A stretch of 64,000 nucleotides of DNA from Pseudotamlana agarivorans (GCF_001642835.1 NZ_LXEI01000004.1:1-64000); one strand, 5' to 3'; counted from the first letter of the stretch, positions 1 through 9,513 are shown. The notes: generated by a model not told the origin, from the letters alone. Numbers and translations: made by a program.

Positions 1-57
1 TTAACCGACGAAGAAACAACGACCTTAGTCATAGGAGGAAATGTAGTTGAGCGCTAA
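1..57 (+). CDS. C-terminal end of a gene cut by the window start
   Basis: An open frame runs from the first base to a TAA at 55-57 and encodes 18 residues ending IGGNVVER. A GGN motif near the C-terminus occurs in TIM-barrel metal-dependent hydrolases (amidohydrolase or M19 dipeptidase families), but this is too little sequence to assign a family. It is followed by about 100 bases of AT-rich spacer before the sensor kinase gene. Confidence 0.4.
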   Translation, partial: LTDEETTTLVIGGNVVER

Positions 58-156
58 AGTTTGTTTATCGTTTAAGTTGACTTTTTATACAGGTTTGATC
101 ATCGGTTTTAGATATATTGAAAAATTATAGATACATTTGAAAGTGTTTACCTCATA

Positions 157-2184
157 ATGCTTTTGAAACGCTTTTATTTTTATTTTCTCGCGATAGTCTT
201 GTGTGTTAATCTTTCTTTTACTCAGAATTATAGTAAGGAAAAGTTTGACAAGGTACTCTCTTATTTGAGTGAGTCGAGTAATCTGAATCTTAGTTTTGAG
301 AAAAAAAAGGAACTTGTATTAAAAGCTAAAGAACTAGCTTCTGATATGAATAGTTATTCGCTAATGTTGCAGTGTAATCAAAAACTGTTAGCATTGGAAG
401 AGGAAATGGGTCATAAGGATTCGTTTCTGAAACTGAGTCATGAAAACTTACAACTTGCAGAAAAGTTTAAAGATACAGCTACCATAGCTCAAATAAATAA
501 AAACCTCGGATATTATTATTTTGATAGAGAGGTCGATAGTGCACATTTTTATAACCACCGCGCGGAGAAATTATTTAAACAGCTTAATGATTATTTTAAT
601 ACAGCTACTGTATTATTAGATATCGCTTTGCTTCAACGTAGCGCGAAGGATTTTACAGGAAGTGAACTGACTTCTATAGAGGGCATTATGCTTTTGAATA
701 AAATAAAAAATCCGACAAAGGAGGTTATCCGTAAAAAGTCTTTTTTTTATAATAATTTAGGTGTGGTTTTTAATGGGTTGGAGCAGTATGATAAATCCAT
801 TGAATATCAAAATAAATCCATAGAACTTAAATTAAAGCTCAAGGGAAATAACAAAGCAGCTATTGATTTTTCCAAAAACAACTTAGGAAACGTATTAAAA
901 AACGCTGGGCAATATGATTTAGCATTAAAAACTTTAGGTGAAGTACTTGAAGACGAAAGCCTAGAAAGTGAATCGCCAGATTTTTATGCGATGGTGCTAG
1001 ATAATTACGCTCATACGTTGTATTTATCAAACAACAAAGAAGCCTTGCCAGGTTTATATCATAAAGCGTTGAAAGCAAGTAGAGTTAATGGTGTTGATGC
1101 CTATAACTCTATTATAATACTTCAACATTTGGCGGAATATTACAATGACTTAGGTTTAAAGGATTCTGCTAAATACTACGGTTATGAGGCCAAGCGTTAT
1201 TCAGAGAAATACCATAACGATGACCTTTTGACATCCTTGTTATTGCTTTCAAAAATTGAGGAAGGTGATATTGCCGCAAACCATTTAAGAAATTACGTGC
1301 GACTTAATGATAGTCTTCAGAAAAGTGAACGAGCCATTAGAAATAAGTTTACTAGAATTAAGTTTGAAACCAATGAGATTGAAGAAGAGAATATTAAAAT
1401 AGCAAGGGAGCGCTTGTGGTTGTTAGTAATTTCAATTGTGGTTATTGTAGCTTCCTTTTTATTGTATATCATATTTGCCCAGCGCAATAAAAATAAGAAG
1501 TTAGAGTTTATTCAACAGCAACAGCAAACTAACGAAGAAATTTATAACCTTTTGCTTACGCAAAATGAAGTCGTTGAGGATGCTCGAGCATTAGAAAAGA
1601 AGCGTATTTCTGAAGAATTGCATGATGGTGTGCTAGGAAAACTTTTCGGTGCTCGCTTGAGTTTGGATAGCTTAAATACCAATTCTAGTGCTGAGGCTAT
1701 AAAAACAAGAAGCCAGTATATCGCCGAGCTTAAAATGGTAGAAGAAGACATTAGAAAAGTGTCGCATGAATTAAATACCGATTTTGTATCTGGTTCTGGA
1801 TTCAGAGATATTATTAAAACTTTAGTGGAAACCCAAACCGTGGCTTATGGGCTAGAATATAAATTAGAATGGCAGTCTACTATCGATTGGGATGAGGTTT
1901 CAAATAAAATAAAAATTCATTTTTATAGAATTATTCAAGAGGCGCTCCATAATATTTATAAACATGCCAAAGCTAATAAAGTGAACCTTATTTTTAAACT
2001 GGAAAATAGCGCTATTTGTTTAAGTATTATTGATGACGGTGTTGGCTTTGATGTAAATAGAGCAAAGTCTGGAATTGGTCTTAAAAACATGAATTCCAGA
2101 ATTAAAGAAATAAACGGTAAAATACATATTACTTCTAAAAAAGTAGAAGGAACCACGGTAAATATAGATGTCCCCATATCTTAA
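157..2184 (+). CDS. TPR-containing sensor histidine kinase (HisKA_3 type)
   Basis: This 675-residue protein autophosphorylates on His and should pass the phosphate to the regulator encoded 9 bases downstream. An N-terminal signal or anchor segment (residues 1-22) precedes a helical periplasmic region with TPR-like repeats (about 30-400), one membrane helix (about 419-441), and a cytoplasmic HisKA_3 dimerisation helix with the phospho-acceptor in an ELHDG motif (His489). The HATPase domain has its N box around Asn599 and the DDGVG G1 box at 626-630. The architecture is common in Flavobacteriia, where such kinases pair with LuxR-type regulators. The signal it senses cannot be read from the sequence. 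The ATG at 157 gives the membrane-targeting N-terminus. Confidence 0.9.
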   Translation: MLLKRFYFYFLAIVLCVNLSFTQNYSKEKFDKVLSYLSESSNLNLSFEKKKELVLKAKELASDMNSYSLMLQCNQKLLALEEEMGHKDSFLKLSHENLQLAEKFKDTATIAQINKNLGYYYFDREVDSAHFYNHRAEKLFKQLNDYFNTATVLLDIALLQRSAKDFTGSELTSIEGIMLLNKIKNPTKEVIRKKSFFYNNLGVVFNGLEQYDKSIEYQNKSIELKLKLKGNNKAAIDFSKNNLGNVLKNAGQYDLALKTLGEVLEDESLESESPDFYAMVLDNYAHTLYLSNNKEALPGLYHKALKASRVNGVDAYNSIIILQHLAEYYNDLGLKDSAKYYGYEAKRYSEKYHNDDLLTSLLLLSKIEEGDIAANHLRNYVRLNDSLQKSERAIRNKFTRIKFETNEIEEENIKIARERLWLLVISIVVIVASFLLYIIFAQRNKNKKLEFIQQQQQTNEEIYNLLLTQNEVVEDARALEKKRISEELHDGVLGKLFGARLSLDSLNTNSSAEAIKTRSQYIAELKMVEEDIRKVSHELNTDFVSGSGFRDIIKTLVETQTVAYGLEYKLEWQSTIDWDEVSNKIKIHFYRIIQEALHNIYKHAKANKVNLIFKLENSAICLSIIDDGVGFDVNRAKSGIGLKNMNSRIKEINGKIHITSKKVEGTTVNIDVPIS

Positions 2185-2193
2185 CCTTAAATT

Positions 2194-2868
2194 ATGACTG
2201 AAAATATTAAAATACTCATGATTGATGATCACCCCATGATTATTGAAGGGTATCAAAATACGTTGCTTTACACCAAGCGCGACAATCAAGAACTAGATAT
2301 TGAAATAGCAAACAATTGCGACGAAGCGCTATTGGCGATAAACAAAGCTGTAAAAACAAATAAACCCTACGATGTATTGTTTGTAGATATCAGTTTGCCG
2401 GCTTCATTTGATGGAAGTATGAATTCTGGAGAGGATTTAGCAGAATTCGCTAGAAAGGTATTGCCTCAATCCAAAATAATCATTTTAACGATGTTTAATG
2501 AGTCGTTTAGAATTCATAACATTATTAAAACCATAAATCCTGAAGGCTTGTTAATTAAAAGCGATTTAACATCTAACGAATTGGCAAACGCTTTTCAAAC
2601 GGTTATGAATAATGTGCCTTTTTATAGTGCTACTGTAAATCAATTAATTCGAAGAACCATTAGTAGTGACATCGTTATTGACGATAAAAATCGAAAAATA
2701 CTGCACCTGCTTTCACAAGGTGTTAAAACTAAAAATTTAGTAGCACATTTAGATATTTCCTTAAGCGCTATAGAAAAAAGAAAAAAACAACTTCGGGATC
2801 TTTTTGAAGTTGAAGACGGACAGGATGAAACCTTATTGAATCAAGCACGTAAAAAGGGTTTTGTGTAA
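2194..2868 (+). CDS. Two-component response regulator, LuxR/NarL-like
   Basis: This 224-residue cytoplasmic DNA-binding regulator is the likely partner of the upstream kinase (9-base spacer, same operon). The receiver domain (about 1-135) has the acidic pair in MIDDHP near the start and the phospho-acceptor Asp65 in FVDISLP. The C-terminal helix-turn-helix (about 165-205) is LuxR-like but diverged. Its promoter targets are unknown. A candidate small RNA with its own promoter lies immediately downstream and could be one. Confidence 0.9.
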   Translation: MTENIKILMIDDHPMIIEGYQNTLLYTKRDNQELDIEIANNCDEALLAINKAVKTNKPYDVLFVDISLPASFDGSMNSGEDLAEFARKVLPQSKIIILTMFNESFRIHNIIKTINPEGLLIKSDLTSNELANAFQTVMNNVPFYSATVNQLIRRTISSDIVIDDKNRKILHLLSQGVKTKNLVAHLDISLSAIEKRKKQLRDLFEVEDGQDETLLNQARKKGFV

Positions 2869-3015
2869 GTAAAGTCTATGAAAAAGTATGATTTTTAAAT
2901 TTTTTTAAAGAAAATTATATTTTTTATACCATGTAAGCCCTTGTAAATTAAAGGTTTTCTAGGTTTCCGTAAGTTAGGTGTGGGTTTTCCGCAGTTTAAA
3001 AAGAATCATGTTACT

Positions 3016-3125
3016 TATCTTTGATGTATCAACAATTCAAAAATTAATTAATCCCTCAATTTTTTAGTTGATAATAGCAATTTACATAACCCTGTGGAGG
3101 TGAGAGACCCACAGGGTTCTTCTTT
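3016..3125 (+). ncRNA. Candidate small RNA with promoter box and intrinsic terminator
   Basis: A TATCTTTG box (3016-3023) matches the Bacteroidetes -7 consensus TAnnTTTG. About 65 bases further on is a perfect 10-bp stem, AACCCTGTGG (3088-3097) with CCACAGGGTT (3109-3118), followed by a T-rich tract. Between them, TATCAAC (3027-3033) pairs with GTTGATA (3067-3073), enclosing an AAAAATT/AATTTTT inner stem. No sensible reading frame exists inside. A transcript from about 3029 to 3125 would be roughly 95 nt with two stem-loops. The -33 element is weak. It could instead be an attenuated leader of the lipoprotein gene downstream. Confidence 0.4.
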
Positions 3126-3195
3126 TTATAAAGTTTCCTTTTTTTACCAACATAAAATCTAAAAATATTGTACTTTTCGGTTTCAGTTATAATCC

Positions 3196-3672
3196 ATGAA
3201 ACACGCTATTGTTTTTTTATTGGTTTTAATGCTTTCATCTTGTGAGTATTTTAATGTGAAAAAAACATCTTCAGAAGCCATTTTAAATGAAGAGTTAAAA
3301 ACTTTTAATTGGAATGATGTGGATGAGTACCCCAATTTTTCGATATGTGATGAATCTGCAAGTAAAGCAGAGCGACAAATGTGTTTTCAAAACACGTTAA
3401 CCCATCATATTACCAATTTTTTACAAAATGAAGGGATTATTGTCTCTCAAGATATTAATGATACCATTTTATTAGAATTTCAGGTGTCTAAAACAGGCGA
3501 TTTGTCTTTAATGAGCTCTAGTGTTGATAGTCTAACGGTTGATGAAATCCCTAATATTGAAGATTTGCTAAATCAGAGTCTAACCGATTTACCTGAAATT
3601 TTTCCAGCCATTAAACGTGGTCAGCAAGTCACTACAGAATTTAAGCTGCCTTTAATAATACGTGTTAATTAA
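3196..3672 (+). CDS. Small lipoprotein of unknown function
   Basis: A 158-residue predicted lipoprotein: a hydrophobic signal sequence ends in the lipobox LSSC with Cys16 as lipidation site. The mature part is acidic and shows no recognised domain. Two further cysteines (in CDESASKAERQMC) might form a disulfide. A TonB-like C-terminal domain is conceivable because energy-transducer relatives share the pattern of a short beta-rich C-terminus, but I cannot support it. The gene is convergent with the glycosyltransferase gene, one base apart. Confidence 0.7.
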   Translation: MKHAIVFLLVLMLSSCEYFNVKKTSSEAILNEELKTFNWNDVDEYPNFSICDESASKAERQMCFQNTLTHHITNFLQNEGIIVSQDINDTILLEFQVSKTGDLSLMSSSVDSLTVDEIPNIEDLLNQSLTDLPEIFPAIKRGQQVTTEFKLPLIIRVN

Positions 3673-3673
3673 T

Positions 3674-4798
3674 CTAACGTTTAAAAGTTCTGCCTTTCCA
3701 GCTATAGTTTGAAAATAAAGCCATAAAAGCCACGTAAACACTAAAAAACGGGTAGAGGAAGGCGCTTATTATGAAATTTTTTAAAATAGAAGTCTGTTTA
3801 AAAAAATGAGCCGTTTTATAGAGCAGGTAAAAGTCAATTCCGCATTTTAGTATAAAGGTTATGCCGAGGTTTTTAAATGAAAACAGATCGAACAAACTAA
3901 GGATTAGTCCAATAACGAGGAGTAAGTTTGTAGCGAATACGAGAACTCCAGTAATTTTTCCAAAACCATTTTTATAGGCCGTTGTTTTTGCGGCCCAGCG
4001 TACCCGCTGTGAAATGAGTTGCTTCCAGTTTTCTTGAGCATTTGTTTTAACTATAGCCGCATCACATTTTAAATAGTTAACACGATTAGCCTGCTTATTA
4101 AGCGCTTTTTCTAATAAAAATAAATCGTCGCCACTTGCAATATTCGAGTTACCTTCAAAGCCAGAGACCTCTGCGAACAATGATTTTTTATAAGCAAAAT
4201 TAGCACCATTACACATAAACGGCGTGTTTAGTCCGAATCCACCGATGGTAGCTCCTTGTAAACTTAAAACATCAAGACATTGAAAACGGTTTAAGAAAGA
4301 CTCTTTTTCATGATAAGTTACAGGACCAGCAATGCAATATGAATCAGTTTTTTGAATAAAAGCATCATAGCTGTCTAACCAAAATTCTGGTAACACACAG
4401 TCGGCGTCGGTGGTAATAATCCATTCGTATTTTGACTGCCTTATGCAGGAAGTTATCGCGTCCTTTTTGGGAGAATTAGAGTGTCTTTCATTGGGTATTA
4501 CTTTTAGATCGACGTTCTGGTTTTTAGTTAAATGCTGTATCAGCTTAACTGAGTCGTCTTCCGAGTCATCGTTAACTAAAATAACTTCAAATAGGGTTTT
4601 CGGGTAGTTAAGACTGTAAATCGATGCTAATAATTGGGAGAGGTTTTTAGCTTCATTGCGAAATGGGATAACTATAGTGAACTTGGTTTTCGCCTTTTTG
4701 GTTGCGACTTTAAAGGACTTAACCCGGCTGAAACCATACCCGAAACTACCAATTAAAATACCGTAGGCGATAATCATGGAAGTGAATAAAAACATCAT
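3674..4798 (-). CDS. Family 2 membrane glycosyltransferase
   Basis: A 374-residue inner-membrane processive-type GT2. It has an N-terminal membrane helix, then a GT-A domain with the nucleotide-sugar DDS motif (NDDSEDDS), a TDADC acidic motif and a QRVRW acceptor-site motif, followed by about three C-terminal membrane helices. It resembles transferases that modify lipids or polysaccharides; the sugar is unknown. Its ATG overlaps the stop of the upstream membrane protein gene by four bases (ATGA), so the two are translationally coupled and probably cooperate in making a glycolipid. Confidence 0.85.
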   Translation of the reverse strand: MMFLFTSMIIAYGILIGSFGYGFSRVKSFKVATKKAKTKFTIVIPFRNEAKNLSQLLASIYSLNYPKTLFEVILVNDDSEDDSVKLIQHLTKNQNVDLKVIPNERHSNSPKKDAITSCIRQSKYEWIITTDADCVLPEFWLDSYDAFIQKTDSYCIAGPVTYHEKESFLNRFQCLDVLSLQGATIGGFGLNTPFMCNGANFAYKKSLFAEVSGFEGNSNIASGDDLFLLEKALNKQANRVNYLKCDAAIVKTNAQENWKQLISQRVRWAAKTTAYKNGFGKITGVLVFATNLLLVIGLILSLFDLFSFKNLGITFILKCGIDFYLLYKTAHFFKQTSILKNFIISAFLYPFFSVYVAFMALFSNYSWKGRTFKR

Positions 4799-5766
4799 GA
4801 ATTTATCGTTTTATTATACTTAAAGTTGAGTACGTAAAAACATCCTATTAAGCTTGGAATCATAAAATTAAGCATCCACATCACCATGGTAATCGATAAA
4901 ATAATAAGCTCGTGAGCGCCAACAAAAGCAAATAAATATACAGAAACACTACCTTTTATCAAGCCGTCAAAAAGTGTTATAGAAGGAATTATTGAGGCTA
5001 TTAGGTACATGGAGGCTATTATGGAAATGGCCTCAAAATAAGGAAGGCGGATTTGAAAAATTTGTAACAAAAAATAAAATTGAAATGAGAAAACAGCGTA
5101 ACGTAAAAAGGATAACCCAAATCCATAGTAAAGGGTTTTAATAGGAAATCGTTTAAAAAATCGCCTCAATTTTTTAGTTGAAACCTGTTTTAATTTGAAA
5201 TTTCCCTTGAAAATAAACCAACCAATAAAACTTATAACAAGGACTAGAATTGTACCGTAAATGGCTAGATACTCCATATTTAAAGCCGTGTTATAGCTTT
5301 GAATAAACCACCATAAACCTATAAGACCAACAAATGTTGTTACGGCTAATTGTAAAATATTATTAATAAAATTTATGGCTACAATATGTTTTCTAAAGGA
5401 GGCTTCATAATACATGGCTTTGGCACCATATTCACCAATGCGGTTAGGGGTTATTAGCGATGTAGTGAGCGATCCTAAGCATTGTTCGCAGGCTTGTTTT
5501 AATGAAATGTTCTTAAAGGGACGTAGTAGCAATTGCCACTTAAAAAGTTCAAATAACCAGTTAATAATGGATAAAATTAACAGAAAACTAAGCGTTTTGA
5601 CCGAAAAAGCATTATTTTCAGACAAAATATTATAGAATTCAGAGAAATGTAACGTATTATTGTGTACAATTTTCTGATATATAAAGTAAAGCGCAGCAAG
5701 GACTATGCTTATTTTAATAAGCTTAAAAAGTCGTTGTTTGCTGCGGTATGGAAGAGTATGTGCTAT
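4795..5766 (-). CDS. Lysylphosphatidylglycerol synthase-type membrane protein (UPF0104)
   Basis: A polytopic membrane protein of the AglD/UPF0104 fold (LPG_synthase_TM), with the NRIGEYGAKA motif typical of that family and about eight helices. It is coupled to the GT2 gene by an ATGA overlap. The only canonical start in frame is a TTG at 5623-5625 (276 residues), but the frame stays open upstream and encodes a convincing first membrane helix (RLFKLIKISIVLAALYFIYQ). I therefore extend it to a possible ATA/ATT start near 5766-5778, giving about 323 residues, close to the family's usual length. The exact start is uncertain. The divergent gene begins at 5796. Confidence 0.75.
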   Translation of the reverse strand: MAHTLPYRSKQRLFKLIKISIVLAALYFIYQKIVHNNTLHFSEFYNILSENNAFSVKTLSFLLILSIINWLFELFKWQLLLRPFKNISLKQACEQCLGSLTTSLITPNRIGEYGAKAMYYEASFRKHIVAINFINNILQLAVTTFVGLIGLWWFIQSYNTALNMEYLAIYGTILVLVISFIGWFIFKGNFKLKQVSTKKLRRFFKRFPIKTLYYGFGLSFLRYAVFSFQFYFLLQIFQIRLPYFEAISIIASMYLIASIIPSITLFDGLIKGSVSVYLFAFVGAHELIILSITMVMWMLNFMIPSLIGCFYVLNFKYNKTINS

Positions 5767-5795
5767 GATGGTACAAATTAAATCAATATTACGAA

Positions 5796-6434
5796 ATGAT
5801 TGCTTATTTTAATCAAATTAAGAGTTCATGGGTGGTGGGTTTCTTGTTTTTGTGCTTTAATTTATCACATGCACAGGGAGAAACGAGTACATTTAAATTG
5901 CAATTTGCAACGGGAGTTAATACCCCCATGTCAAATGGTTTTGTGAGTGATTTTGAAGCAAAGCCTATTAATTTTCCAACCATTAACTTAGGGTTGCAAT
6001 ATATGTTTAGCCAAGATTTTGGTGCTAAATTAGATTTAGGATATAACCGATTTTCAAATAAAAACGAGAGTCCTGCGTTTAAAACAAATTATACCCGTTT
6101 AAATTTACAATTGGTTTACGATGCCACTCATATTTTAAGATTTTCCCAACGCATGGGAACCTTTTTGCATGCGGGCCCGGGATATTCCATGATTCGACCT
6201 TTGGATATTTATGGCGAAAATAAACTCAACTACCTCAATGCCATGGGAGGCATAGAATTTCATTACGCTATTAACGACGTTTTGTCCATTTATTTGGATG
6301 GTTCTTATATCTTTGGCTTCAGTAAAGACTATAATCAGGTGACTGATGGGTATGGTGCTTTTAACGGAGATATATTAACCGTAACAATTGGAGCGTCTAT
6401 TTCGCTAAGCGGTTGTTACTTTTGTAATGATTAA
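5796..6434 (+). CDS. Outer-membrane beta-barrel protein
   Basis: A 212-residue protein with a cleavable signal peptide (cleavage likely after SHAQ, near residue 27) and alternating hydrophobic strands with aromatic girdles. This is the pattern of an eight-stranded beta-barrel of the PorT/OMP_b-brl type. The C-terminus contains two Cys (GCYFC). Its last base overlaps the ATG of ruvC (TAATG), which suggests a shared transcript although the functions look unrelated. The specific role is unknown. Confidence 0.75.
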   Translation: MIAYFNQIKSSWVVGFLFLCFNLSHAQGETSTFKLQFATGVNTPMSNGFVSDFEAKPINFPTINLGLQYMFSQDFGAKLDLGYNRFSNKNESPAFKTNYTRLNLQLVYDATHILRFSQRMGTFLHAGPGYSMIRPLDIYGENKLNYLNAMGGIEFHYAINDVLSIYLDGSYIFGFSKDYNQVTDGYGAFNGDILTVTIGASISLSGCYFCND

Positions 6435-7018
6435 TGCAGGAAAGAATAATTTTAGGGATTGACCCTGGAACCACTATTATGGGTTTCGGACTTATAAAAG
6501 TGGTTGGTAAAAAGATGCACTTTTTGCAGATGAATGAGTTGGATTTGAAAAAATACGACGACCATTACATCAAGCTTAAACTTATTTTTGAACGTACTAT
6601 AGAACTTATTGATACACACAATCCCGACGAAATCGCTATTGAAGCCCCTTTTTTTGGTAAAAACGTACAAAGTATGTTAAAACTAGGTCGGGCGCAAGGG
6701 GTGGCTATGGCGGCTGGTTTAAGTCGAGAAATCCCGATTACCGAGTACTTGCCTAAAAAAATAAAAATGGCCATCACAGGAAATGGAAATGCCAGTAAAG
6801 AGCAGGTGGCTAAAATGCTTCAAAGTAATTTAGGCTTAAAAACTTTACCTAAAAATTTAGATGCTACCGATGGGTTGGCTGCAGCCGTTTGTCATTTTTA
6901 CAATTCTGGACGCATCGATGTGGGTAAAAGTTATTCAGGTTGGGCAGCATTCGTGAAGCAAAATAGTACAGAGTCTCCAAAAGGAACTACAGTTATCAAT
7001 CTGCGTTCTAAAAAGTAA
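6434..7018 (+). CDS. ruvC: Holliday junction resolvase RuvC
   Basis: A 194-residue RNase H-fold endonuclease that cuts Holliday junctions with RuvAB during recombination repair. All four catalytic acids are visible: Asp10 in GIDPGTT, Glu70 in IEAPFF, and Asp143 and Asp146 in DATDGLAAA. Spacing matches E. coli RuvC (D7, E66, D138, D141). It starts at the ATG overlapping the upstream stop by one base and is followed 21 bases later by hemW, an arrangement compatible with a housekeeping operon. The C-terminal 25 residues are a polar tail. Confidence 0.95.
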   Translation: MQERIILGIDPGTTIMGFGLIKVVGKKMHFLQMNELDLKKYDDHYIKLKLIFERTIELIDTHNPDEIAIEAPFFGKNVQSMLKLGRAQGVAMAAGLSREIPITEYLPKKIKMAITGNGNASKEQVAKMLQSNLGLKTLPKNLDATDGLAAAVCHFYNSGRIDVGKSYSGWAAFVKQNSTESPKGTTVINLRSKK

Positions 7019-7039
7019 TCTTTAACAAATCGATATGGT

Positions 7040-8245
7040 ATGAATAACTCTGCTCAAACAACACAGAGGTTTTCTCATTTGAAGCGCTCTAATGGTGCTG
7101 CCATATACATTCATATTCCCTTTTGTAAACAAGCCTGTTACTATTGCGATTTTCATTTTTCTACGTCTTTAAAAAAGAAAGATGAACTGCTACATTCTTT
7201 AATTCTAGAATTAGAAATGCGTAAAACAGATTTTGAAAATCTAATTATAGAAACCATATATTTTGGAGGAGGTACGCCTAGCTTATTGTCTCAGGAAGAG
7301 ATTCAGGTGTTATTAGATGCCGTTTATAAACACTATACCGTGTGTGATGCTCCAGAAATTACATTGGAGGCAAACCCAGATGATTTGTCTTCTTCTAAAA
7401 TAAGGGAGTTGGCTCATTCGCCCGTAAACCGCTTGAGTATAGGTGTTCAGTCTTTTTTTGAAGATGATTTAAAAAGCATGAATCGTGCCCATAATGCCTT
7501 GGAAGCCAAAGCTTGTTTAGAAGAAGCAACGGCTTATTTTGATAATATTACCATCGATTTAATATATGGTATTCCTAATATGAGTCTGGAAAAATGGGAT
7601 GCCAATATAGCACTTGCTTTAGGATTTGGTGTGCCCCATATTTCCAGTTACGCACTTACAGTCGAACCTAAAACAGCTTTGGATAGTTTTGTGAAAAAAG
7701 GTGTGTTTCCGCCTATTGATGAAGACTTAGCGCTGCAACATTTTAATCATTTAGTAAAGCGAACTCATGAAGCGGGTTTTGTGCATTATGAAATTTCAAA
7801 TTTTGGGAAACCCGATTACTTTTCTAAACACAATACCAGCTACTGGCAAGGCAAACCGTATTTAGGTATTGGGCCTTCGGCACACTCATTTTTAGGTAAT
7901 GAACGCAGTTGGAATGTTGCTAATAATAATAAATACATACTAAGTATAGCCCAAGGTGAATTGCCTAAAACAGCTGAAACCCTCTCGGAAACCGATAGGT
8001 TTAATGAGTATGTTATGACGGGGCTGAGAACCATTTGGGGCGTGTCGTTATCTCAAGTGGAAGCTGAATTTGGAGCGACGATTCTTCAGTATTTACAAAA
8101 GCATGCAGCGTCATTTTTAAAAGATGATTTGCTGGCTATATCAGAGGGTGTTGATGAAAATGGTCATATCATTAAAAGCCTTGTAGCAACACAGAAAGGT
8201 AAATTTTTAATTGACGGAATTGCTTCAGAACTATTTATGATTTGA
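7040..8245 (+). CDS. hemW: Radical SAM heme chaperone HemW
   Basis: A 401-residue radical SAM protein of the HemN-like family. The CxxxCxxC motif that binds the 4Fe-4S cluster is at Cys29, Cys33 and Cys36 (HIPFCKQACYYCDF), followed by the SAM-binding GGGTPS motif. It lacks the extra N-terminal cysteine region of true coproporphyrinogen oxidase HemN, so it is best called HemW, a heme-trafficking protein often misnamed oxygen-independent coproporphyrinogen oxidase. The C-terminal HemN_C domain is present. About 20 residues precede the conserved core; a later start is possible but no ATG lies between. Confidence 0.9.
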   Translation: MNNSAQTTQRFSHLKRSNGAAIYIHIPFCKQACYYCDFHFSTSLKKKDELLHSLILELEMRKTDFENLIIETIYFGGGTPSLLSQEEIQVLLDAVYKHYTVCDAPEITLEANPDDLSSSKIRELAHSPVNRLSIGVQSFFEDDLKSMNRAHNALEAKACLEEATAYFDNITIDLIYGIPNMSLEKWDANIALALGFGVPHISSYALTVEPKTALDSFVKKGVFPPIDEDLALQHFNHLVKRTHEAGFVHYEISNFGKPDYFSKHNTSYWQGKPYLGIGPSAHSFLGNERSWNVANNNKYILSIAQGELPKTAETLSETDRFNEYVMTGLRTIWGVSLSQVEAEFGATILQYLQKHAASFLKDDLLAISEGVDENGHIIKSLVATQKGKFLIDGIASELFMI

Positions 8246-8257
8246 TTATATTTGGAT

Positions 8258-9007
8258 ATGAATGCTACAATCCAATATAATTCACGAAAACTTCAAATTA
8301 ATTTAAAAAAACCCATAGATATTTCTATGCCGCTTCGTGCTTCCGAAAAAAATGTTCGAGCTTGGTATGTCGATTCGCCTAAAATAGAACCCGTAGAGGA
8401 TGGCGAATGGAAAATAGCGGTTAAAAATGGCGCTTGTATAAATTTTAATAATGTTAGTTTTAATCCGCATGCCCATGGTACACATACTGAATGTGCTGGA
8501 CATATTACTGAAGAAGTACACTCTATAAACGAACACTTAAAACAGTTTTTCTTTTTAGCTGAAGTCATTACTGTAGCGCCCGAGCGTTTAAATGGGGACT
8601 CGGTTATTTCTGAAAAGCAAATAAAGTTTGCGTTGGGGAATAAGAAGCGTGATGCCTTAGTGATACGTACCATTCCTAATACTTTAGAGAAGTTATCGAC
8701 GCATTATTCCCACACCAATCCGCCTTATTTGTTAGAGGATGCGGCTATTTACTTAAGAGAAAAGGGCATAAAACACCTGTTAGTAGATTTGCCAAGTGTC
8801 GATAAAGAAAAGGATGAATGTATGATATTGGCGCATAATGCGTTTTGGAATACCAGCGGAAAATTACGTCTTGATGCCACCATTACCGAGTTTATTTACG
8901 TGCCTAATCATGTTGAAGATGGTGAGTATTTTTTAAACCTCCAAATTGCACCATTTGAGAATGATGCCGCCCCGAGTAAACCTATTTTATATGAGGTTTT
9001 AGGTTAA
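8258..9007 (+). CDS. Cyclase-family metal-dependent hydrolase (kynurenine formamidase-like)
   Basis: A 249-residue member of the cyclase superfamily (PF04199). The metal-binding signature appears as HAHGTHTECAGH, a variant of HxGTHxDxPxH, so Zn or Mn binding is likely. Family members hydrolyse N-formylkynurenine or related amides; the substrate here is unknown and no tryptophan-degradation genes flank it. I start at the ATG at 8258; a TTG six bases upstream is also in frame. A TATATTTG sequence overlaps the start but is probably fortuitous, because hemW ends only 12 bases away. Confidence 0.8.
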   Translation: MNATIQYNSRKLQINLKKPIDISMPLRASEKNVRAWYVDSPKIEPVEDGEWKIAVKNGACINFNNVSFNPHAHGTHTECAGHITEEVHSINEHLKQFFFLAEVITVAPERLNGDSVISEKQIKFALGNKKRDALVIRTIPNTLEKLSTHYSHTNPPYLLEDAAIYLREKGIKHLLVDLPSVDKEKDECMILAHNAFWNTSGKLRLDATITEFIYVPNHVEDGEYFLNLQIAPFENDAAPSKPILYEVLG

Positions 9008-9026
9008 TTTTTAATTGTTTTGTAGC

Positions 9027-9389
9027 ATGGATATTGAGCAAATTCGAGATTATTGTTTAAGTAAAAAAGGCGTTTCTGAGGATTTTCCGTTTGATGAGCA
9101 TACTTTAGTTTTTAAAGTTTTGGGAAAAATGTATGCCTTAATTTCTTTAAAAAAGTGGGAGCAAGGCGAGCAGGCCATAAACTTAAAAGCCGATCCTGAA
9201 TATGCTTTAGAATTACGCGCATCTCATAGTTGTATTCGTGCAGGTTATCATATGAATAAAAAACATTGGAATACAATCTATCTAAATGAAGAGGCTTTAC
9301 CATCCGATTTCATAAAAACATTAATCGATCATTCTTACGATATGGTTGTAAAGGGGATGACGAAAAAAATGCGAGATACTTTGTTATAG
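9027..9389 (+). CDS. MmcQ/YjbR family protein
   Basis: A 120-residue protein matching the YjbR fold (CyaY-like, double-winged), with the typical MDIEQIRDYCLSKKGVSEDFPF opening region (positions 1-22) and the KMYALISL strand. The family is predicted to bind DNA, but its cellular role is not established. I choose the ATG at 9027 rather than the in-frame TTG at 9015 because the family starts at this residue. It follows the hydrolase gene after 19 bases and may be cotranscribed. Confidence 0.8.
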   Translation: MDIEQIRDYCLSKKGVSEDFPFDEHTLVFKVLGKMYALISLKKWEQGEQAINLKADPEYALELRASHSCIRAGYHMNKKHWNTIYLNEEALPSDFIKTLIDHSYDMVVKGMTKKMRDTLL

Positions 9390-9413
9390 TGATAACCGTA
9401 TTGTTTTTTGTTG

Positions 9414-9421
9414 TATATTTG
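9414..9421 (+). promoter_or_regulatory. Probable promoter -7 box (TATATTTG)
   Basis: TATATTTG fits TAnnTTTG and lies 92 bases before the secreted tandem-domain protein. No TTG at the right -33 spacing is obvious, so support is moderate. Confidence 0.3.
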
Positions 9422-9513
9422 GTAACTCTCTAATTCACAAGAACTTGTTGGTAGTGTAATCACAGCCCTGAAATCTTAAAGTCCTATATTATTAACTTTA
9501 ATTTTATCAGATT

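Noticed and set aside
8247-8254. TATATTTG promoter-like box before the cyclase gene
   Set aside because: It would put transcription start at or after the ATG and the upstream gene ends 12 bases away; in such AT-rich DNA the motif occurs by chance.
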